From the NCBI GenBank assembly GCA_964453665.1, contig CAYVQT010000001.1, positions 70,054-134,053 of the forward strand: 64,000 nt of DNA, given 5' to 3'. The notes below the pieces were generated by a model. The model was not told the DNA's origin. It was given only the letters and a program-made list of their open reading frames with translations, and did no database searches. Positions within the stretch are counted from its first letter, which is position 1. The number at the start of each line of letters is the position of its first letter. The translations under genes and the position numbers were made by a program. Positions 15,253 to 25,490 of the stretch are shown here, one piece after another. The stretch is from DAOUTY01 sp964453665. GTDB lineage: Bacteria; Chloroflexota; Dehalococcoidia; SZUA-161.

Positions 15253-17706
15253 ATGAGTAACAGATTCGATAAGTTCACGGAACGGGCACGAAAAGTGCTG
15301 GCTCTCGCCCAGGAGGAGGCCCGCAGATTTAACCACAACTATATCGGCACCGAGCATATACTGCTGGGGCTGGTGCGGGAAGAAGAGGGGATGGCTGCCA
15401 AGATCCTCTCCAATCTCGGTATTGGTTTGAACAAGGTGCGGGCTGCTGTGGAGTTCATCATCGGCCGCGGCGAAGGGTCAACTCAGAATGAAGTCGGCCT
15501 CACCCCGAGGGCAAAAAGGGTGATAGAGCTTGCCGTGGATGAGGCGCGCTTGCTCGGTCACCAGTATATCGGAACCGAACATATATTACTGGGTCTGTTG
15601 CGCGAGGGGGAGGGGGTTGCCGCCGGTGTCCTGGAAAGCTTGGGGGTAAGCGTAGAGCGCGTGCATTCCGAACTCAATCGCACCCTCAGCCAGAGCACGC
15701 ACCATGCTGGAAATCGCCCCACTACAAAAACGCCAACCGTAGACCAGTTGGGCGTGGATCTGACCGCTGCTGCTCATGCCGGTAAGCTCGATCCAGTTAT
15801 CGGGCGTGCCAGAGAGATAGAGCGCGTAATACAGGTGCTAAGCCGACGCACCAAGAATAACCCCGTTCTCATCGGCGAGCCCGGAGTAGGCAAGACTGCC
15901 ATCGCCGAGGCTATCGCTCATCGCATAGCTGCCGATGACGTCCCGGAAACACTGCAGGGTAAGAGGCTGCTAACTCTCGACATCGGCTCCCTGGTCGCCG
16001 GAACGAAATACCGGGGTGAATTCGAGGAGCGTCTGAAGAAGGTGATCGATGAGATAAAGACCGCCGGCAACTGCGTCATCTTCATCGACGAGATACACAC
16101 CCTGGTCGGTGCCGGAGCCGCCGAGGGCGCGGTAGACGCTGCCAGCATCCTCAAGCCGTCGCTGGCACGGGGTGAACTGCAATGCATTGGCGCCACCACA
16201 CTCGATGACTACCGCAAGCATGTTGAACGGGATGCCGCTCTGGAACGACGCCTGCAGCCGATCCTGGTTGACGAGCCTACAACCGAACAGACTATCGACA
16301 TCCTTAGAGGTATTAAGAACCGCTATGAGGAATATCACCGCTTAACTATAGATGATGAAGCCCTGAAGTCAGCAGCGAGTCTGGCCGCAAGATATATCCC
16401 CGACCGCTTTTTGCCCGACAAGGCGATCGACCTCATAGATGAGGCATCATCCCGACTGCGGATCAAGCAATCAAGCATTCCCCCGGGAATGAATGAAGCG
16501 ATACAGGACCTGGAGGGCCTGCGCAAGGAGAAGGACCAGGCTATGTCCGACCAGCAGTATGAGCAGGCAGCTCAGTTGCGCGAACAAGAGCTCGAGCTCG
16601 ACAGCAAGATAGACAAGATGCGCGAAGACTGGCAACAGGAGGTTGGATCGGAACAGAAGGTAGTAACGGAAGAGCACATCGCCGAAGTGGTCAGCATGTG
16701 GACCGGCATACCGGTCACCCGCCTCGCAGCAGATGAGACCACAAGATTGCTTCAAATGGAAGAGGCATTGCACAAGCGTATCGTCGGTCAAGACGAGGCT
16801 ATTACTTCGATCTCGAAAGCGGTTAGAAGAGCCAGAGCCGGGCTCAAGGACCCCAGGAGACCAATCGGCAGCTTCATCTTCCTCGGTCCCACCGGCGTAG
16901 GTAAAACGGAGCTGGTTCGCGCGCTGTCAGAATTCATGTTCGGCAGCGAGGAGGCCCTGGTCAGGCTCGATATGTCGGAGTTCATGGAAAGACATGCCGT
17001 AGCCCGCCTCGTTGGTGCTCCTCCGGGATATGTCGGTTATGACGAGGGGGGGCAGTTGACCGAAGCAGTGAGGCGTAAGTCCTACTCAGCTATATTGCTC
17101 GACGAGATCGAGAAAGCCCACCCCGATGTGTTTAACATCCTGCTCCAGATATTCGATGACGGTCACCTCACCGATGCCAAGGGGCGGCGCGTCGATTTTC
17201 GCAATACCATCATTGCAATGACGAGCAATATCGGCTCCGAGCTCATCAGGAAAGAAAGCTCTATCGGCTTCATATCCCGCAGCGACGAGGGCAAGGTAGC
17301 CCAGATGTCCTATGAAAAGATGAAGGACAAGGTGCTCGAGGAGATGAAGAAGACATTCCGCCCCGAGTTCCTCAACCGCATCGATGGGGTTGTAGTGTTC
17401 CACGCCCTGACCCAGGAACATATCCGCCAGATCGTGGAACTGATGCTCTCGCAGATAGAGATCCAACTCAAAGAGAAAGAGATGAAGCTGGAGATAACCG
17501 ACGCGGCGAAAGACTTCCTGGGAGAAAAGGGGTACGACCCCGCCTTTGGCGCTCGACCACTGAGACGAGTTATCGAGCACATGGTCGAAGACCCTCTCTC
17601 CGAAGCGCTCCTTGAGGGCAGGTTCAATTCCGGAGACACGATCCAGATCGACTGCCAGAATGGGGAAATTGTGCTGAACTCCGCCGCCCTGGTAAGTCCT
17701 TCCTGA
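15253..17706 (+). CDS. clpC: ATP-dependent Clp protease ATPase subunit ClpC
   Basis: A Hsp100 AAA+ unfoldase that feeds proteins to ClpP. The 817 residues match ClpC: a double Clp-N repeat at about 1-145 ([11 protein letters not shown] occurs twice, near 30-40 and 105-115), first AAA module with Walker A GEPGVGKT at 208-215, a UVR-like coiled linker near 420-460, second AAA module with GPTGVGKT at 545-552, and the ClpB_D2-small C-terminus. It starts at ATG 15253 with AGGTG 7 nt upstream. It stands alone behind the 5S terminator; no mcsA/mcsB or ctsR is linked, unlike many Firmicutes. Confidence 0.96.
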   Translation: MSNRFDKFTERARKVLALAQEEARRFNHNYIGTEHILLGLVREEEGMAAKILSNLGIGLNKVRAAVEFIIGRGEGSTQNEVGLTPRAKRVIELAVDEARLLGHQYIGTEHILLGLLREGEGVAAGVLESLGVSVERVHSELNRTLSQSTHHAGNRPTTKTPTVDQLGVDLTAAAHAGKLDPVIGRAREIERVIQVLSRRTKNNPVLIGEPGVGKTAIAEAIAHRIAADDVPETLQGKRLLTLDIGSLVAGTKYRGEFEERLKKVIDEIKTAGNCVIFIDEIHTLVGAGAAEGAVDAASILKPSLARGELQCIGATTLDDYRKHVERDAALERRLQPILVDEPTTEQTIDILRGIKNRYEEYHRLTIDDEALKSAASLAARYIPDRFLPDKAIDLIDEASSRLRIKQSSIPPGMNEAIQDLEGLRKEKDQAMSDQQYEQAAQLREQELELDSKIDKMREDWQQEVGSEQKVVTEEHIAEVVSMWTGIPVTRLAADETTRLLQMEEALHKRIVGQDEAITSISKAVRRARAGLKDPRRPIGSFIFLGPTGVGKTELVRALSEFMFGSEEALVRLDMSEFMERHAVARLVGAPPGYVGYDEGGQLTEAVRRKSYSAILLDEIEKAHPDVFNILLQIFDDGHLTDAKGRRVDFRNTIIAMTSNIGSELIRKESSIGFISRSDEGKVAQMSYEKMKDKVLEEMKKTFRPEFLNRIDGVVVFHALTQEHIRQIVELMLSQIEIQLKEKEMKLEITDAAKDFLGEKGYDPAFGARPLRRVIEHMVEDPLSEALLEGRFNSGDTIQIDCQNGEIVLNSAALVSPS

Positions 17707-18071
17707 GCGGCCGGTCAATTTCTACCCCTTATAACACCTTTCACGTTCGGCTCACAGAGCACCTGATCAAGCCCGCTGCCTTTTAACTGGAATCAAGGAC
17801 CACTCGTCCGGGTAGGCCTTCTTAATACAGGCAATTGATAAAGGCCGGCTTTACTAAAAATTACCCGGCTCATGCCCATTGACAACATGGACAATATGAG
17901 CTAGTATGCTTCCGCCATGCTCGCAAACGTCCCTCACAAACGCCCCAATAATCTTATCCTTTCATCAACCTGTAACAGCCCCCCGTAGAGCCGCCGGGAT
18001 CATCGATAACCTTCCTTGTATGTCTTTTCAGTAGAAAACGCTAAAAGAAACTTTATCTAAAGGAGGAGCAA
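17707..18071 (+). promoter_or_regulatory. 365-bp intergenic region with promoter of the flavoenzyme gene
   Basis: TTGACA (17879-17884), a 17-bp spacer and TAGTAT (17902-17907) give a predicted start near 17914 and a leader of about 158 nt ending at the ribosome site AAAGGAGGAG. The first 170 bases after clpC hold a small AAAGGCCGGCTTT palindrome and nothing else I can support. Confidence 0.72.
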
Positions 18072-20042
18072 ATGGCCAAATCGAGCTACGAAAGGTTGTT
18101 TTCCCCGGGTCGAATCGGCACACTGCAACTGAAGAACCGCCTCTACTACCCGCCGATGGGGACAAATGTTTGCGTGGGAGGAGAGGTCACCGACCGGTTC
18201 CTGGCCTATCATGATGCGCGAACCAAAGGCGGAGTGGGTCTGGACATCATCGAGAACGCCAACATTGACACCGCAGGAGGAGCCGGGCTGCCCTTCGGCC
18301 TGAACATCGATGACGATAAATACATCCCGGGTCTTCGCAAGCTGGTCAACGTTATTCACAAGAATGGTGCCAAGGCCTGCCTTCAAATCTACCACGGCTC
18401 CATCTGGGCCACGCCTGAACAGCGACCGGTGTTCGGGGCAGAGCTTCCGCGTGAGCTCAGCATACAGGACATCCAGAAGCTGATCCAGCGTTTCGCCGAG
18501 GCGGCGAGGCGAGCTAAAGCAGCGGGGTTCGATGCTATCGAGATTCACGGCGCCAACATCAACGGGCAGACCCAGTTCCGCTCCGCTGTCTGGAATACGC
18601 TTAAAAACAAATATGGCGGCAGTGTGGAGAACAGGGCCAGGTTCATGTGCGACACACTGAAGGCTGTCAGAAAGGAAGTGGGGAAGAACTTCCCGCTATG
18701 GTGCCGCACCAGTATATTTGAGGTATTTTATGTAGGCGACGGCAAAATAGCCGAGTACGGGGTGACCCTTCAGGACACCCTTATACACGCGCCTATGTTC
18801 GTGGCGGCCGGAGCCGACGCCATCCACCTCTCGCAGGGCGGATTCTACGATTACGCCTGGCAATACTACACAATGTGCCCCGTAGAAGCCCACGGTGTTT
18901 CTCCTTACCTCGATATGGTGGGGCAAATTAAGAAGACGGTCAAGGTCCCGGTGCTCGCCGCGGCACGGGTCGCCCCCGAGATCGGGGAGAAGGCAATCAA
19001 GGCCGGTAAACTGGACTTCGTCGGCATGGGGAGGACAATCGAGGCCGATCCCGACCTGCCCAATAAACTTGCTGCGGGCAAGGAAGACGAGATACGGCCC
19101 TGTATCCACTGCAATAACTGCATCGAGACCCTCTCGTGGGCAGACGGGGTAGCTTGCACGGTAAATCCCGCTCTGGGACGGGAGAAGGAATTCGAGATAA
19201 AGAAAGCGGCCAAACCCAAGAAGGTGGTTATCGCAGGCGGAGGCCCCGCGGGTATGGAGGCAGCGCGGGTGGCGGCACTCAGGGGCCACCAGGTAACACT
19301 CTACGAGAAGAGCAGAAAGCTGGGCGGACAGATGATACAGGCCGCGATTCCGCCTCATAAGTCCGAGATAAATAAACTGATTAGCTACCAGTCAACCCAG
19401 CTCAAGAAGCGCAAGGTCAAGGTGGTGATGGGGAAGGCGCTGACACCGGATGAAATCAAAAAGCTGAAACCGGATGTGGTTATCTGCGCCACCGGCGTCA
19501 AGCCCGTTATCCCCGAGGAGGAAGTCCCCGGGCTGAACACCCTGTCGAACGTGGTCACCGCCGAGGATGTCCTCACGGGCAAGGCAAAGGTAGGCGACAG
19601 AGTTCTCATCATCGGTGGTGATCTGGTAGGCTGCGAAGTCGCCGAGTTCCTCGCAGAAAAGGGCAAGCAGGTGACCGTTGCCCGGAGAAGCCGGTTCATG
19701 GCAGACAAGATGAATCCCGACATGAGGATGATCCTCGTCGATAGACTGAAACAGCTGGGCGTCCGCCTGGTCCCGGGAGTCCAGTACATGCAGGCAACCG
19801 ACACCGGAGTGCGAGTCCACGTACGGGGAGGCATAACAGCGATGTCAGAAATCGCTGCCGACGCCATGAAGAACCTGATCGCCGACACCATTGTCATCGC
19901 GGCAGGGGCAACGCCAAACACCGATCTCGCCGGTACGTTCAAGGGCAAAACTCCCAAGGTGTACAGCATCGGTGACTGTGTAGAGCCCAGACGTATACTG
20001 GAAGCCATGCGCGAGGGTTGGAAGACAGCGCTCGAAATATAA
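18072..20042 (+). CDS. old yellow enzyme / 2,4-dienoyl-CoA reductase-like NAD(P)H:flavin oxidoreductase
   Basis: A 656-residue two-part enzyme of the FadH/BaiCD class. An FMN-binding TIM barrel lies at about 5-335 (ERLFSPGRIGTLQLKNR at the start; IEIHGANINGQ near 158-168; YGGSVENRARF near 181-191). A [4Fe-4S] cluster site follows at Cys344, 347, 350 and 362, then an FAD/NAD(P) domain with AGGGPAG near 388-394 and IIGGDLVGCEVAE near 515-527. Such enzymes reduce enoate or dienoyl-CoA double bonds with electrons passed from NADPH through FAD, Fe-S and FMN. It lies 90 bp before a VOC gene, with enoyl-CoA hydratases nearby, which suggests acyl-CoA or aromatic degradation. The exact substrate is unknown. 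Confidence 0.9.
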   Translation: MAKSSYERLFSPGRIGTLQLKNRLYYPPMGTNVCVGGEVTDRFLAYHDARTKGGVGLDIIENANIDTAGGAGLPFGLNIDDDKYIPGLRKLVNVIHKNGAKACLQIYHGSIWATPEQRPVFGAELPRELSIQDIQKLIQRFAEAARRAKAAGFDAIEIHGANINGQTQFRSAVWNTLKNKYGGSVENRARFMCDTLKAVRKEVGKNFPLWCRTSIFEVFYVGDGKIAEYGVTLQDTLIHAPMFVAAGADAIHLSQGGFYDYAWQYYTMCPVEAHGVSPYLDMVGQIKKTVKVPVLAAARVAPEIGEKAIKAGKLDFVGMGRTIEADPDLPNKLAAGKEDEIRPCIHCNNCIETLSWADGVACTVNPALGREKEFEIKKAAKPKKVVIAGGGPAGMEAARVAALRGHQVTLYEKSRKLGGQMIQAAIPPHKSEINKLISYQSTQLKKRKVKVVMGKALTPDEIKKLKPDVVICATGVKPVIPEEEVPGLNTLSNVVTAEDVLTGKAKVGDRVLIIGGDLVGCEVAEFLAEKGKQVTVARRSRFMADKMNPDMRMILVDRLKQLGVRLVPGVQYMQATDTGVRVHVRGGITAMSEIAADAMKNLIADTIVIAAGATPNTDLAGTFKGKTPKVYSIGDCVEPRRILEAMREGWKTALEI

Positions 20043-20131
20043 GGAGGCAATTCCCCTATTCCGCCTCCAGTAAAGGGGGATGGGGAATCCCCGAGAATAT
20101 TCGAAATCCATCATAGTAGGAGGCACACAAG

Positions 20132-20617
20132 ATGGCACAGCTAAAGCTAGGCGATCTCAAGTTCGAACACCTCGGTATCGTGGTCAAGGATATTGAGAAG
20201 GCCGTGGATTTTTACACCAGGGCATTTGGGCTGAGCTTCGAGGAGATCGCGGAGCACCAACTGCCGCCCGATGTGATATACAAGGGTCAGCCAAGTCCCT
20301 ACACAATGAGGGTAACCTTCGCCCAGATGGGGTCGATAAGGCTGGAGCTCGTACAGGTCGTTGAAGGCGAGTGTATCTACACCGATTTCCTGAGGGACTA
20401 CGGAGAGGGCATACACCATCTGGGCTTCGAGGTGGCCGACCTGGAAAAGGAAGTGGCCAATGCCGAGGCGCAGGGCTTAGAGATGATCTGCCACCTTAAG
20501 ATGGTGGGTATTATGGCCTTCGCCCACTTCGACAATGCAAAGACTAACGGCGTCAGAATTGAGCTCGTTCAGGAGAATGTGCGAGATAGAATAATGGCGA
20601 AGCTGGCTGAGCAGTAG
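20132..20617 (+). CDS. VOC (glyoxalase/methylmalonyl-CoA epimerase-like) family protein
   Basis: A 161-residue protein with two betaalphabetabetabeta modules of the vicinal-oxygen-chelate superfamily. FEHLGIVVKDIEKAVDFYTR near 11-30 opens module one, and GIHHLGFEVADLEKEV near 92-107 opens module two. Metal ligand candidates are His13, Glu near 74 (IRLELVQ), His near 95 and Glu near 148 (RIELVQE). The layout is close to methylmalonyl-CoA epimerase, but that assignment is not certain. It is preceded by GTAGGAGGCAC and follows the dienoyl-CoA-reductase-like gene, so it is probably in one operon with it. A terminator follows at 20653. Confidence 0.82.
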   Translation: MAQLKLGDLKFEHLGIVVKDIEKAVDFYTRAFGLSFEEIAEHQLPPDVIYKGQPSPYTMRVTFAQMGSIRLELVQVVEGECIYTDFLRDYGEGIHHLGFEVADLEKEVANAEAQGLEMICHLKMVGIMAFAHFDNAKTNGVRIELVQENVRDRIMAKLAEQ

Positions 20618-20652
20618 CTGTCGCTATGCATCTTCTTCCGGCAAGATGAATC

Positions 20653-20702
20653 AGGGGAGCCCGGCATTCGGTCGTACACCATGTTAGCGGGGCTCCCCTT
20701 TT
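20653..20702 (+). terminator. rho-independent terminator after VOC gene
   Basis: AGGGGAGCCC (20653-20662) pairs with GGGCTCCCCT (20690-20699), followed by TTTT. The 27-nt loop is long but the stem is strong. Confidence 0.7.
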
Positions 20703-20747
20703 GCCTATAAAATACCCGGCTATGAGGCAGGCTGAAAACCAGGGGGA

Positions 20748-20769
20748 GGGTGGAGCATCCGCTCCGCCC
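20748..20769. repeat. REP-like hairpin, GAGCATCCGCTC core
   Basis: GGGTGGAG (20748-20755), loop CATCCG and CTCCGCCC (20762-20769). The core is shared with the hairpin at 54145-54166. Confidence 0.5.
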
Positions 20770-20802
20770 GTGTCCGGAGCAGATACTCCAGTCCACCCGG
20801 TT

Positions 20803-20832
20803 TTGCCATGTTTCCGGGCAACATCGTATAAT
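20803..20832 (+). promoter_or_regulatory. radA promoter
   Basis: TTGCCA (20803-20808), an 18-bp spacer and TATAAT (20827-20832), 39 bp before the radA ATG. Confidence 0.72.
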
Positions 20833-20870
20833 ATACATCGTTGCCAGCGCAGGATAGAGTGAGGTAGCCT

Positions 20871-22223
20871 ATGCCGCGTCCCAGGAGTATTTTTGTCTGC
20901 CAGCAGTGCGGCAGCGAAAGCCCCAAATGGCTGGGACACTGCCCCGACTGCGACCAGTGGAATACCTATGTTGAAACCGTAGTCAAACACTCCACCAATG
21001 CCGCTAGAACCTCATCAGTTCAGGCGCAGGAGCTCTCCCAGCTTCCTGCCAACTCCATGCCCCGCCTTGCGCTGCCTTTCACCGAGTTCAACAGGGTGCT
21101 CGGCGGAGGCATAGTCCCCGGTTCCATGGTGCTCATTGGAGGTGACCCCGGCATCGGGAAATCAACGCTCTTGCTCGAGGTGGCAGGGTTAATTGCCGAA
21201 CGCGAGGGAAAGGTACTCTACGTCTCCGGCGAGGAGTCGGTACATCAGATAAAGCTAAGGGCTGACAGGTTGGGGATACGTGGGGAGGGGCTTTTCCTTC
21301 TTCCGGAGACCGACCTGGAGACCATCATCGAGCGGGGAACGGAGATATCGCCGTGTATGGCAGTAATCGATTCCATTCAGACAGTTTACCAGAGCGGCCT
21401 GACCTCGACCGCGGGCAGTATTGCCCAGGTACGGGAATGCACATCGAGGCTGATGCAGTGGGCCAAATCGACCGGCACACCCATCTTCATAGTCGGGCAC
21501 GTCACCAAGGACGGGGCACTCGCAGGGCCCCACACGCTGGAGCATATCGTGGACGTCGTACTCTACCTTGAAGGAGAGCGTTTCAGCTCCTACCGGCTGC
21601 TGCGAGGGGCCAAGAACCGCTTCGGCTCGACTAACGAGGTGGGCGTTTTCGAGATGCAGGACCGGGGACTGGTTGAAATTGACAACCCATCCCGGGTTTT
21701 CCTCTCCCGACGCTCAGAGGGGGTGATCGGCTCGGTGATCGTTCCCACGCTTGAGGGTACAAGGCCGCTCCTTGTAGAGATTCAGGCGCTCACCAGTCCC
21801 ACCAGCTTTGGACTGCCCCGCCGCAATGCAAATGGTGTTGACTATAACCGGCTGCTCATGATAACCGCCGTCCTCACCAAGCGGGCGAGGCTGCCCCTGG
21901 GCAACCAGGACATTATCGCCAATGTTGTCGGTGGAATCCGTGTGAACGAGCCCGCTGCCGACCTGGGTATTGCCCTTGCCATCGCCTCAAGCTCCCGCAA
22001 CGCCAGGGTTAATCCCGATCTCGTAGCCATCGGGGAAATCGGGCTCAGCGGAGAGTTAAGGGGCGTATCCCAGCTTGATAAGAGGCTGGCCGAGGCATCC
22101 AAGCTCGGCTTCAAATCCTGCCTTCTCCCGCCGCTTCAGGGCGGACAGAAAATGCCGCCTGATATCAAGCCTGTCGCCGTTAGCTCCCTGTCCCAGGCGC
22201 TCAAACTGGGACTGGAAAAATAA
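20871..22223 (+). CDS. radA: DNA repair protein RadA (Sms)
   Basis: RadA is a RecA-like ATPase/helicase that aids branch migration in recombinational repair. The 450-residue protein has the family's N-terminal zinc finger (Cys10, 13, 24, 27), Walker A GGDPGIGKS at 90-98, the RadA-specific KNRFGS motif near 248 and a Lon-protease-like C-terminal domain from about 275 (GGIRVNEPAADLGIALAIAS, IGEIGLSGELR). The length is normal. A weak GAGGT site precedes the ATG at 20871. It has its own promoter and forms a single-gene unit before a repeat-rich intergenic region. Confidence 0.96.
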   Translation: MPRPRSIFVCQQCGSESPKWLGHCPDCDQWNTYVETVVKHSTNAARTSSVQAQELSQLPANSMPRLALPFTEFNRVLGGGIVPGSMVLIGGDPGIGKSTLLLEVAGLIAEREGKVLYVSGEESVHQIKLRADRLGIRGEGLFLLPETDLETIIERGTEISPCMAVIDSIQTVYQSGLTSTAGSIAQVRECTSRLMQWAKSTGTPIFIVGHVTKDGALAGPHTLEHIVDVVLYLEGERFSSYRLLRGAKNRFGSTNEVGVFEMQDRGLVEIDNPSRVFLSRRSEGVIGSVIVPTLEGTRPLLVEIQALTSPTSFGLPRRNANGVDYNRLLMITAVLTKRARLPLGNQDIIANVVGGIRVNEPAADLGIALAIASSSRNARVNPDLVAIGEIGLSGELRGVSQLDKRLAEASKLGFKSCLLPPLQGGQKMPPDIKPVAVSSLSQALKLGLEK

Positions 22224-22737
22224 TCCGGAACTCCCTCCTAGGTAGGCCTCCCGCAGCCAGACGTCCAGATAGCAAGACGCTCAAATGTTCAGATGTCTGG
22301 CTGGCTATCATCGAAACAGGGGATTCTACCGGCAGCGGATTAACCATGCAATCACTACGAAAATACGGGGCGGCAGTTCCGATTTGGCAGGTCGGCCGAC
22401 GCCGGCCAACCTATCAGCGTGTCAGGGGCCTTGCCGACGATAGATCAACCGCATCATTACAAAGAGCCTCAGCGGCTGAGCAACTCTAATGATAAATAGC
22501 AGGGAAATAACAGGAGGTTGCTTTGCGGAGCCTGTCCTGAGTAGGGGCGTTTCGCGAAACGCCCCTACCTGTAAAACATCCGGCGTCTTAAATGACGGTT
22601 ATCCCAAAACAGCATCTTCACCCTTAATGGCGAGTACTGCCCTGTCATGCCCATGACAGATTGCTTCTGGGGATTCTTCGCTGCGCTCAGAATGGCAACG
22701 AGCGAAGGACTCACAATGGCGTCTTTATCCCTTGTTT
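22224..22737. other. 514-bp repeat-rich intergenic region
   Basis: No gene is supported here. It holds an imperfect inverted repeat near 22255-22310 (GCCAGACGTC... against ...GATGTCTGGC), GCCTGTCCTGAG at 22530-22541, and a REP palindrome at 22541-22568. CTTCGCTGCGCTCAGAATGG-like text at about 22677-22695 recurs near 28281. Confidence 0.6.
22541..22568. repeat. REP palindrome, core GTTTCGCGAAAC
   Basis: A perfect 28-nt palindrome. The outer arms GTAGGGGC / GCCCCTAC are shared with other copies in the window; the core is GTTTCGCGAAAC. Confidence 0.85.
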
Positions 22738-23523
22738 CTAGCGGCCCTTGAACTTCGGCTGCCTCTTCTCCAGAAACGATGTGATGCCTTCCTTGAAGTC
22801 CTCCGTCTGGAAGCAGATACGCTGGGCGAGGGTCTCGAAATCCAGTTGCCCCTCGAGATCACCCGCCGCACCCTTATACACGCCTTTTTTAATAAGCTCA
22901 ATGGCAACCGACGGGCCGCTGGCAATCCGGGCGGCGAACTCCCTTGTTACCTTCATCAGATCGTCGTGCGGCACGACTTTATTCACCAGCCCCAGTTGCT
23001 CCGCCTCCCTCGCATCTATGGTGTCGCCCATCAGCATCAGCTCAAGCGCCTTGGACGTGCCCACTATTCGCGGCAGATAATAGGTCGCACCGCCGTCAGG
23101 AACCAGCCCCCTCTTGATAAATACCATGCTGAACCTGGCTTTCTCCGAGGCTATCCTGAAGTCGCAGGCCAGCGCCAGAGAGAACGTTACGCCGGCGACA
23201 ACCCCCGGTATGGCAGCGATCGTCGGCTTGGGGAAATAGCGTACCGGCAATGTCCACCATCCCAGAGGCCTCTTGAGTATATACGGCTCTATCGGCCCGC
23301 TGTAATCGGCCGTCAACTCACCGGCGTCCGCCCCCGTGCTGAATGCCTCACCTGCGCCCGTAATTATCAGCGCCTTTATTTCATCATCGGTGCGCAGCTC
23401 GGTAGCGATTCGGTGCACCTCCGTCCTCATCGCCTCTGTCACCGCATTTAGCCTCTCGGGCCGGTTAAAGGTGATGGTGGCGATCCCTTCCTCCCTGGTG
23501 AAGAGCATCCCTTCAACTGCCAT
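22738..23523 (-). CDS. enoyl-CoA hydratase/isomerase family protein (copy 1)
   Basis: A 261-residue crotonase-fold protein. The family hydrates or isomerises enoyl-CoA thioesters. The first oxyanion loop GAGEAFSTGAD lies near 56-66. The second region, normally AAGGG, reads VAGVTFSLALACD near 108-120 and so lacks the usual glycines. The later acidic position reads GLVPDGGA near 140-147. These changes suggest a modified acyl-CoA reaction rather than classic hydration. GCAGGAGGGGG precedes the ATG. It is last of three leftward paralogues, 181 bp after copy 2. The substrate is unknown. Confidence 0.88.
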   Translation of the reverse strand: MAVEGMLFTREEGIATITFNRPERLNAVTEAMRTEVHRIATELRTDDEIKALIITGAGEAFSTGADAGELTADYSGPIEPYILKRPLGWWTLPVRYFPKPTIAAIPGVVAGVTFSLALACDFRIASEKARFSMVFIKRGLVPDGGATYYLPRIVGTSKALELMLMGDTIDAREAEQLGLVNKVVPHDDLMKVTREFAARIASGPSVAIELIKKGVYKGAAGDLEGQLDFETLAQRICFQTEDFKEGITSFLEKRQPKFKGR

Positions 23524-23704
23524 CTATTCCCCCTCCTGCCATACAAAACGCATCAGGCAGTTATGTATGAACTGTGATTAACTCCCAAACCCGCAGCGTA
23601 AAATCCGAAACAGAGTCAAATTTAGAATGTCCCACAGAAACACTTTAACCCTTGCGAAGAATAATTACTCGTCATCACAGGAGTGATGACGCTACCTTTA
23701 GCTG

Positions 23705-24514
23705 CTATTTACCCTTGAACTGCGGAGGCCTTCCCTCCATGAAAGACTTGATACCCTCCTGGAAGTCCTCGGTCCCGAACAGAACGTTCTCCACATATGC
23801 CTCGTGATCCATCTGCGCGGCGATATCAGTCTCAGCAATGCCCTTGTAGATGGCCGCCTTGGCGAATCCAAGGGCTATAGGGGAGTTCTCTGCGATCTTG
23901 GCCGCCATTTGCTTCGCCGCCGTCATCAATTGCTCCGCCGGGTAAATCCGGTTCACCATACCAATACGGTCCGCTTCAGCGGCGTCAACAGTATCCGCCG
24001 TAAACACCAGTTCGAGGGCGCGCGCAGTCCCCACAAGGCGAGGCAGGGTGTATGTGGACCCCGACTCGGGGATGACCCCCCTTTTAGTAAAAATCATGTT
24101 GAAGCGGGCTGTATCAGATGCCAGCCTGATATCACAGGCGAGGGCGAGTGCAAGGCCACCGCCAGCGGCCACGCCGTTTACTGCAGCGATGACTGGCTTT
24201 GGCATGTTTCTAATCTTCAACACGGTAGTGAGCACGTTGCCATCCCCTCGTATCATCTCCTCCATGGTCGTCTGGTGCAGAGTGTGCTCGGCTCCCACGG
24301 ACATTAAATAGGCGATATCAGCACCCGTACAGAAGGCCTTACCGGCGCCTGTAATTATCAGCACTCTGGCATCAACATCCTTTGCCACCTCAGTAATAAC
24401 AGCGTCCATTTCCGTCATCATCGTGCGATCGAACGCATTCTTGACCTCCGGCCGATTCAGGGTCATGACCGCTACCCCGCCGTCTTTTTCATAGATAACC
24501 GTCTCGTAAGCCAA
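23705..24514 (-). CDS. enoyl-CoA hydratase/isomerase family protein (copy 2)
   Basis: A 269-residue crotonase-fold protein with intact oxyanion loops GAGKAFCTGAD near 56-66 and AAGGGLALALACD near 115-127, and a catalytic Glu candidate in GVIPESGST near 148-156. This is the copy whose active site looks most like an isomerase/hydratase. Its start appears to be TTG at 24514 behind AGGAAAGGGG, since no ATG gives the conserved N-terminus. It follows copy 3 by 65 bp, so both probably share the promoter at 25451-25479. Confidence 0.9.
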   Translation of the reverse strand: MAYETVIYEKDGGVAVMTLNRPEVKNAFDRTMMTEMDAVITEVAKDVDARVLIITGAGKAFCTGADIAYLMSVGAEHTLHQTTMEEMIRGDGNVLTTVLKIRNMPKPVIAAVNGVAAGGGLALALACDIRLASDTARFNMIFTKRGVIPESGSTYTLPRLVGTARALELVFTADTVDAAEADRIGMVNRIYPAEQLMTAAKQMAAKIAENSPIALGFAKAAIYKGIAETDIAAQMDHEAYVENVLFGTEDFQEGIKSFMEGRPPQFKGK

Positions 24515-24579
24515 TTAATACCCCTTTCCTTGCACTGGTATCAAATGCGTTTCCGCTTATTTTAAAAAGCCCTGCGCCG

Positions 24580-25392
24580 CTACTTTCCCTTGAACACCGG
24601 TTCGCGCTTCTCAAAGAAAGATTGAATGCCCTCAGCGAAGTCCTCTGTAGCCATGAGCGCATTCTGGATATACGCCTCATAGTCCATCTGACTGCCCATA
24701 TCGGGCTCCAGTAAGCCCTTATATAGCGAAGCCTTGGCCAGCCCCACAGCTATCGGCGGGTTATTTGCTATCTCCCCGGCGAACTCCCTGGTCGCCTTCA
24801 TCAGTTCATCATGAGGGACAACCTTATTTACCAGACCGATTCTCTCCGCTTCCTGAGCGCTGATAACATTACCCATTAATACCAATTCACAGGCCTTAGC
24901 CATACCGACAAGGCGAGGGAGGTTATATGTAGCAGCGCAATCCGGTATAACACCCCTCTTGATGAAAACAGTGCTGAAGCGAGCCTTATCAGAGATAATC
25001 CTCATATCGCAGGCCAGGGCCAGGCCCATGCCACCGCCCGCAGCTATGCCGTTGACCGCAGCTATAACTGGCTTCATCATTTGCCTGATCTTGAGAACCA
25101 CCGTGGGCATGGTGCCCGATCTCCGCACCACATCGCCAATAACCGTCCTGGCAATATGTGCCCTGTTCTCCATGAGAGTCTGTAGATAACTGACATCGCC
25201 ACCTGCGCAGAAGGCCTTGCCCGCCCCTGTTATTACCACAACCCTTATTTCCTTATCCTGCGCAACGTCGTTTATCGCATCATCTATTTCGACCATCATA
25301 GGTTCATCGAAGGCGTTATTCTTATCCGGTTTGTTCAACGTTATAGTCGCGAGCATGTCCGCCTTCTCGAGAATTATGTCATTATAGGGCAC
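24580..25392 (-). CDS. enoyl-CoA hydratase/isomerase family protein (copy 3)
   Basis: A 270-residue crotonase-fold protein with GAGKAFCAGGD near 56-66 and AAGGGMGLALACD near 116-128. The usual acidic/glycine position reads GVIPDCAATYNLPR, so Asp and Cys replace Glu-Gly. The start is GTG at 25392, preceded by AAGGAGGTAGAAA with correct spacing. It is the promoter-proximal member of three tandem paralogues that probably arose by duplication; their active-site differences suggest they act on different intermediates. Confidence 0.9.
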   Translation of the reverse strand: MPYNDIILEKADMLATITLNKPDKNNAFDEPMMVEIDDAINDVAQDKEIRVVVITGAGKAFCAGGDVSYLQTLMENRAHIARTVIGDVVRRSGTMPTVVLKIRQMMKPVIAAVNGIAAGGGMGLALACDMRIISDKARFSTVFIKRGVIPDCAATYNLPRLVGMAKACELVLMGNVISAQEAERIGLVNKVVPHDELMKATREFAGEIANNPPIAVGLAKASLYKGLLEPDMGSQMDYEAYIQNALMATEDFAEGIQSFFEKREPVFKGK

Positions 25393-25450
25393 TTTCTACC
25401 TCCTTCTTGCTTCTCGGAGCAACATAGAGCGCTCCTAAAACACCTTAGGA

Positions 25451-25479
25451 ATGATACTCCGAGGCCGTTTCTTTGTCAA
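25451..25479 (-). promoter_or_regulatory. promoter of the enoyl-CoA hydratase cluster
   Basis: On the minus strand there is TTGACA (25479-25474), a 17-bp spacer and TATCAT (25456-25451), divergent from the DtxR-family promoter 12 bp away. Confidence 0.75.
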
Positions 25480-25490
25480 TTTCGGGGGGC

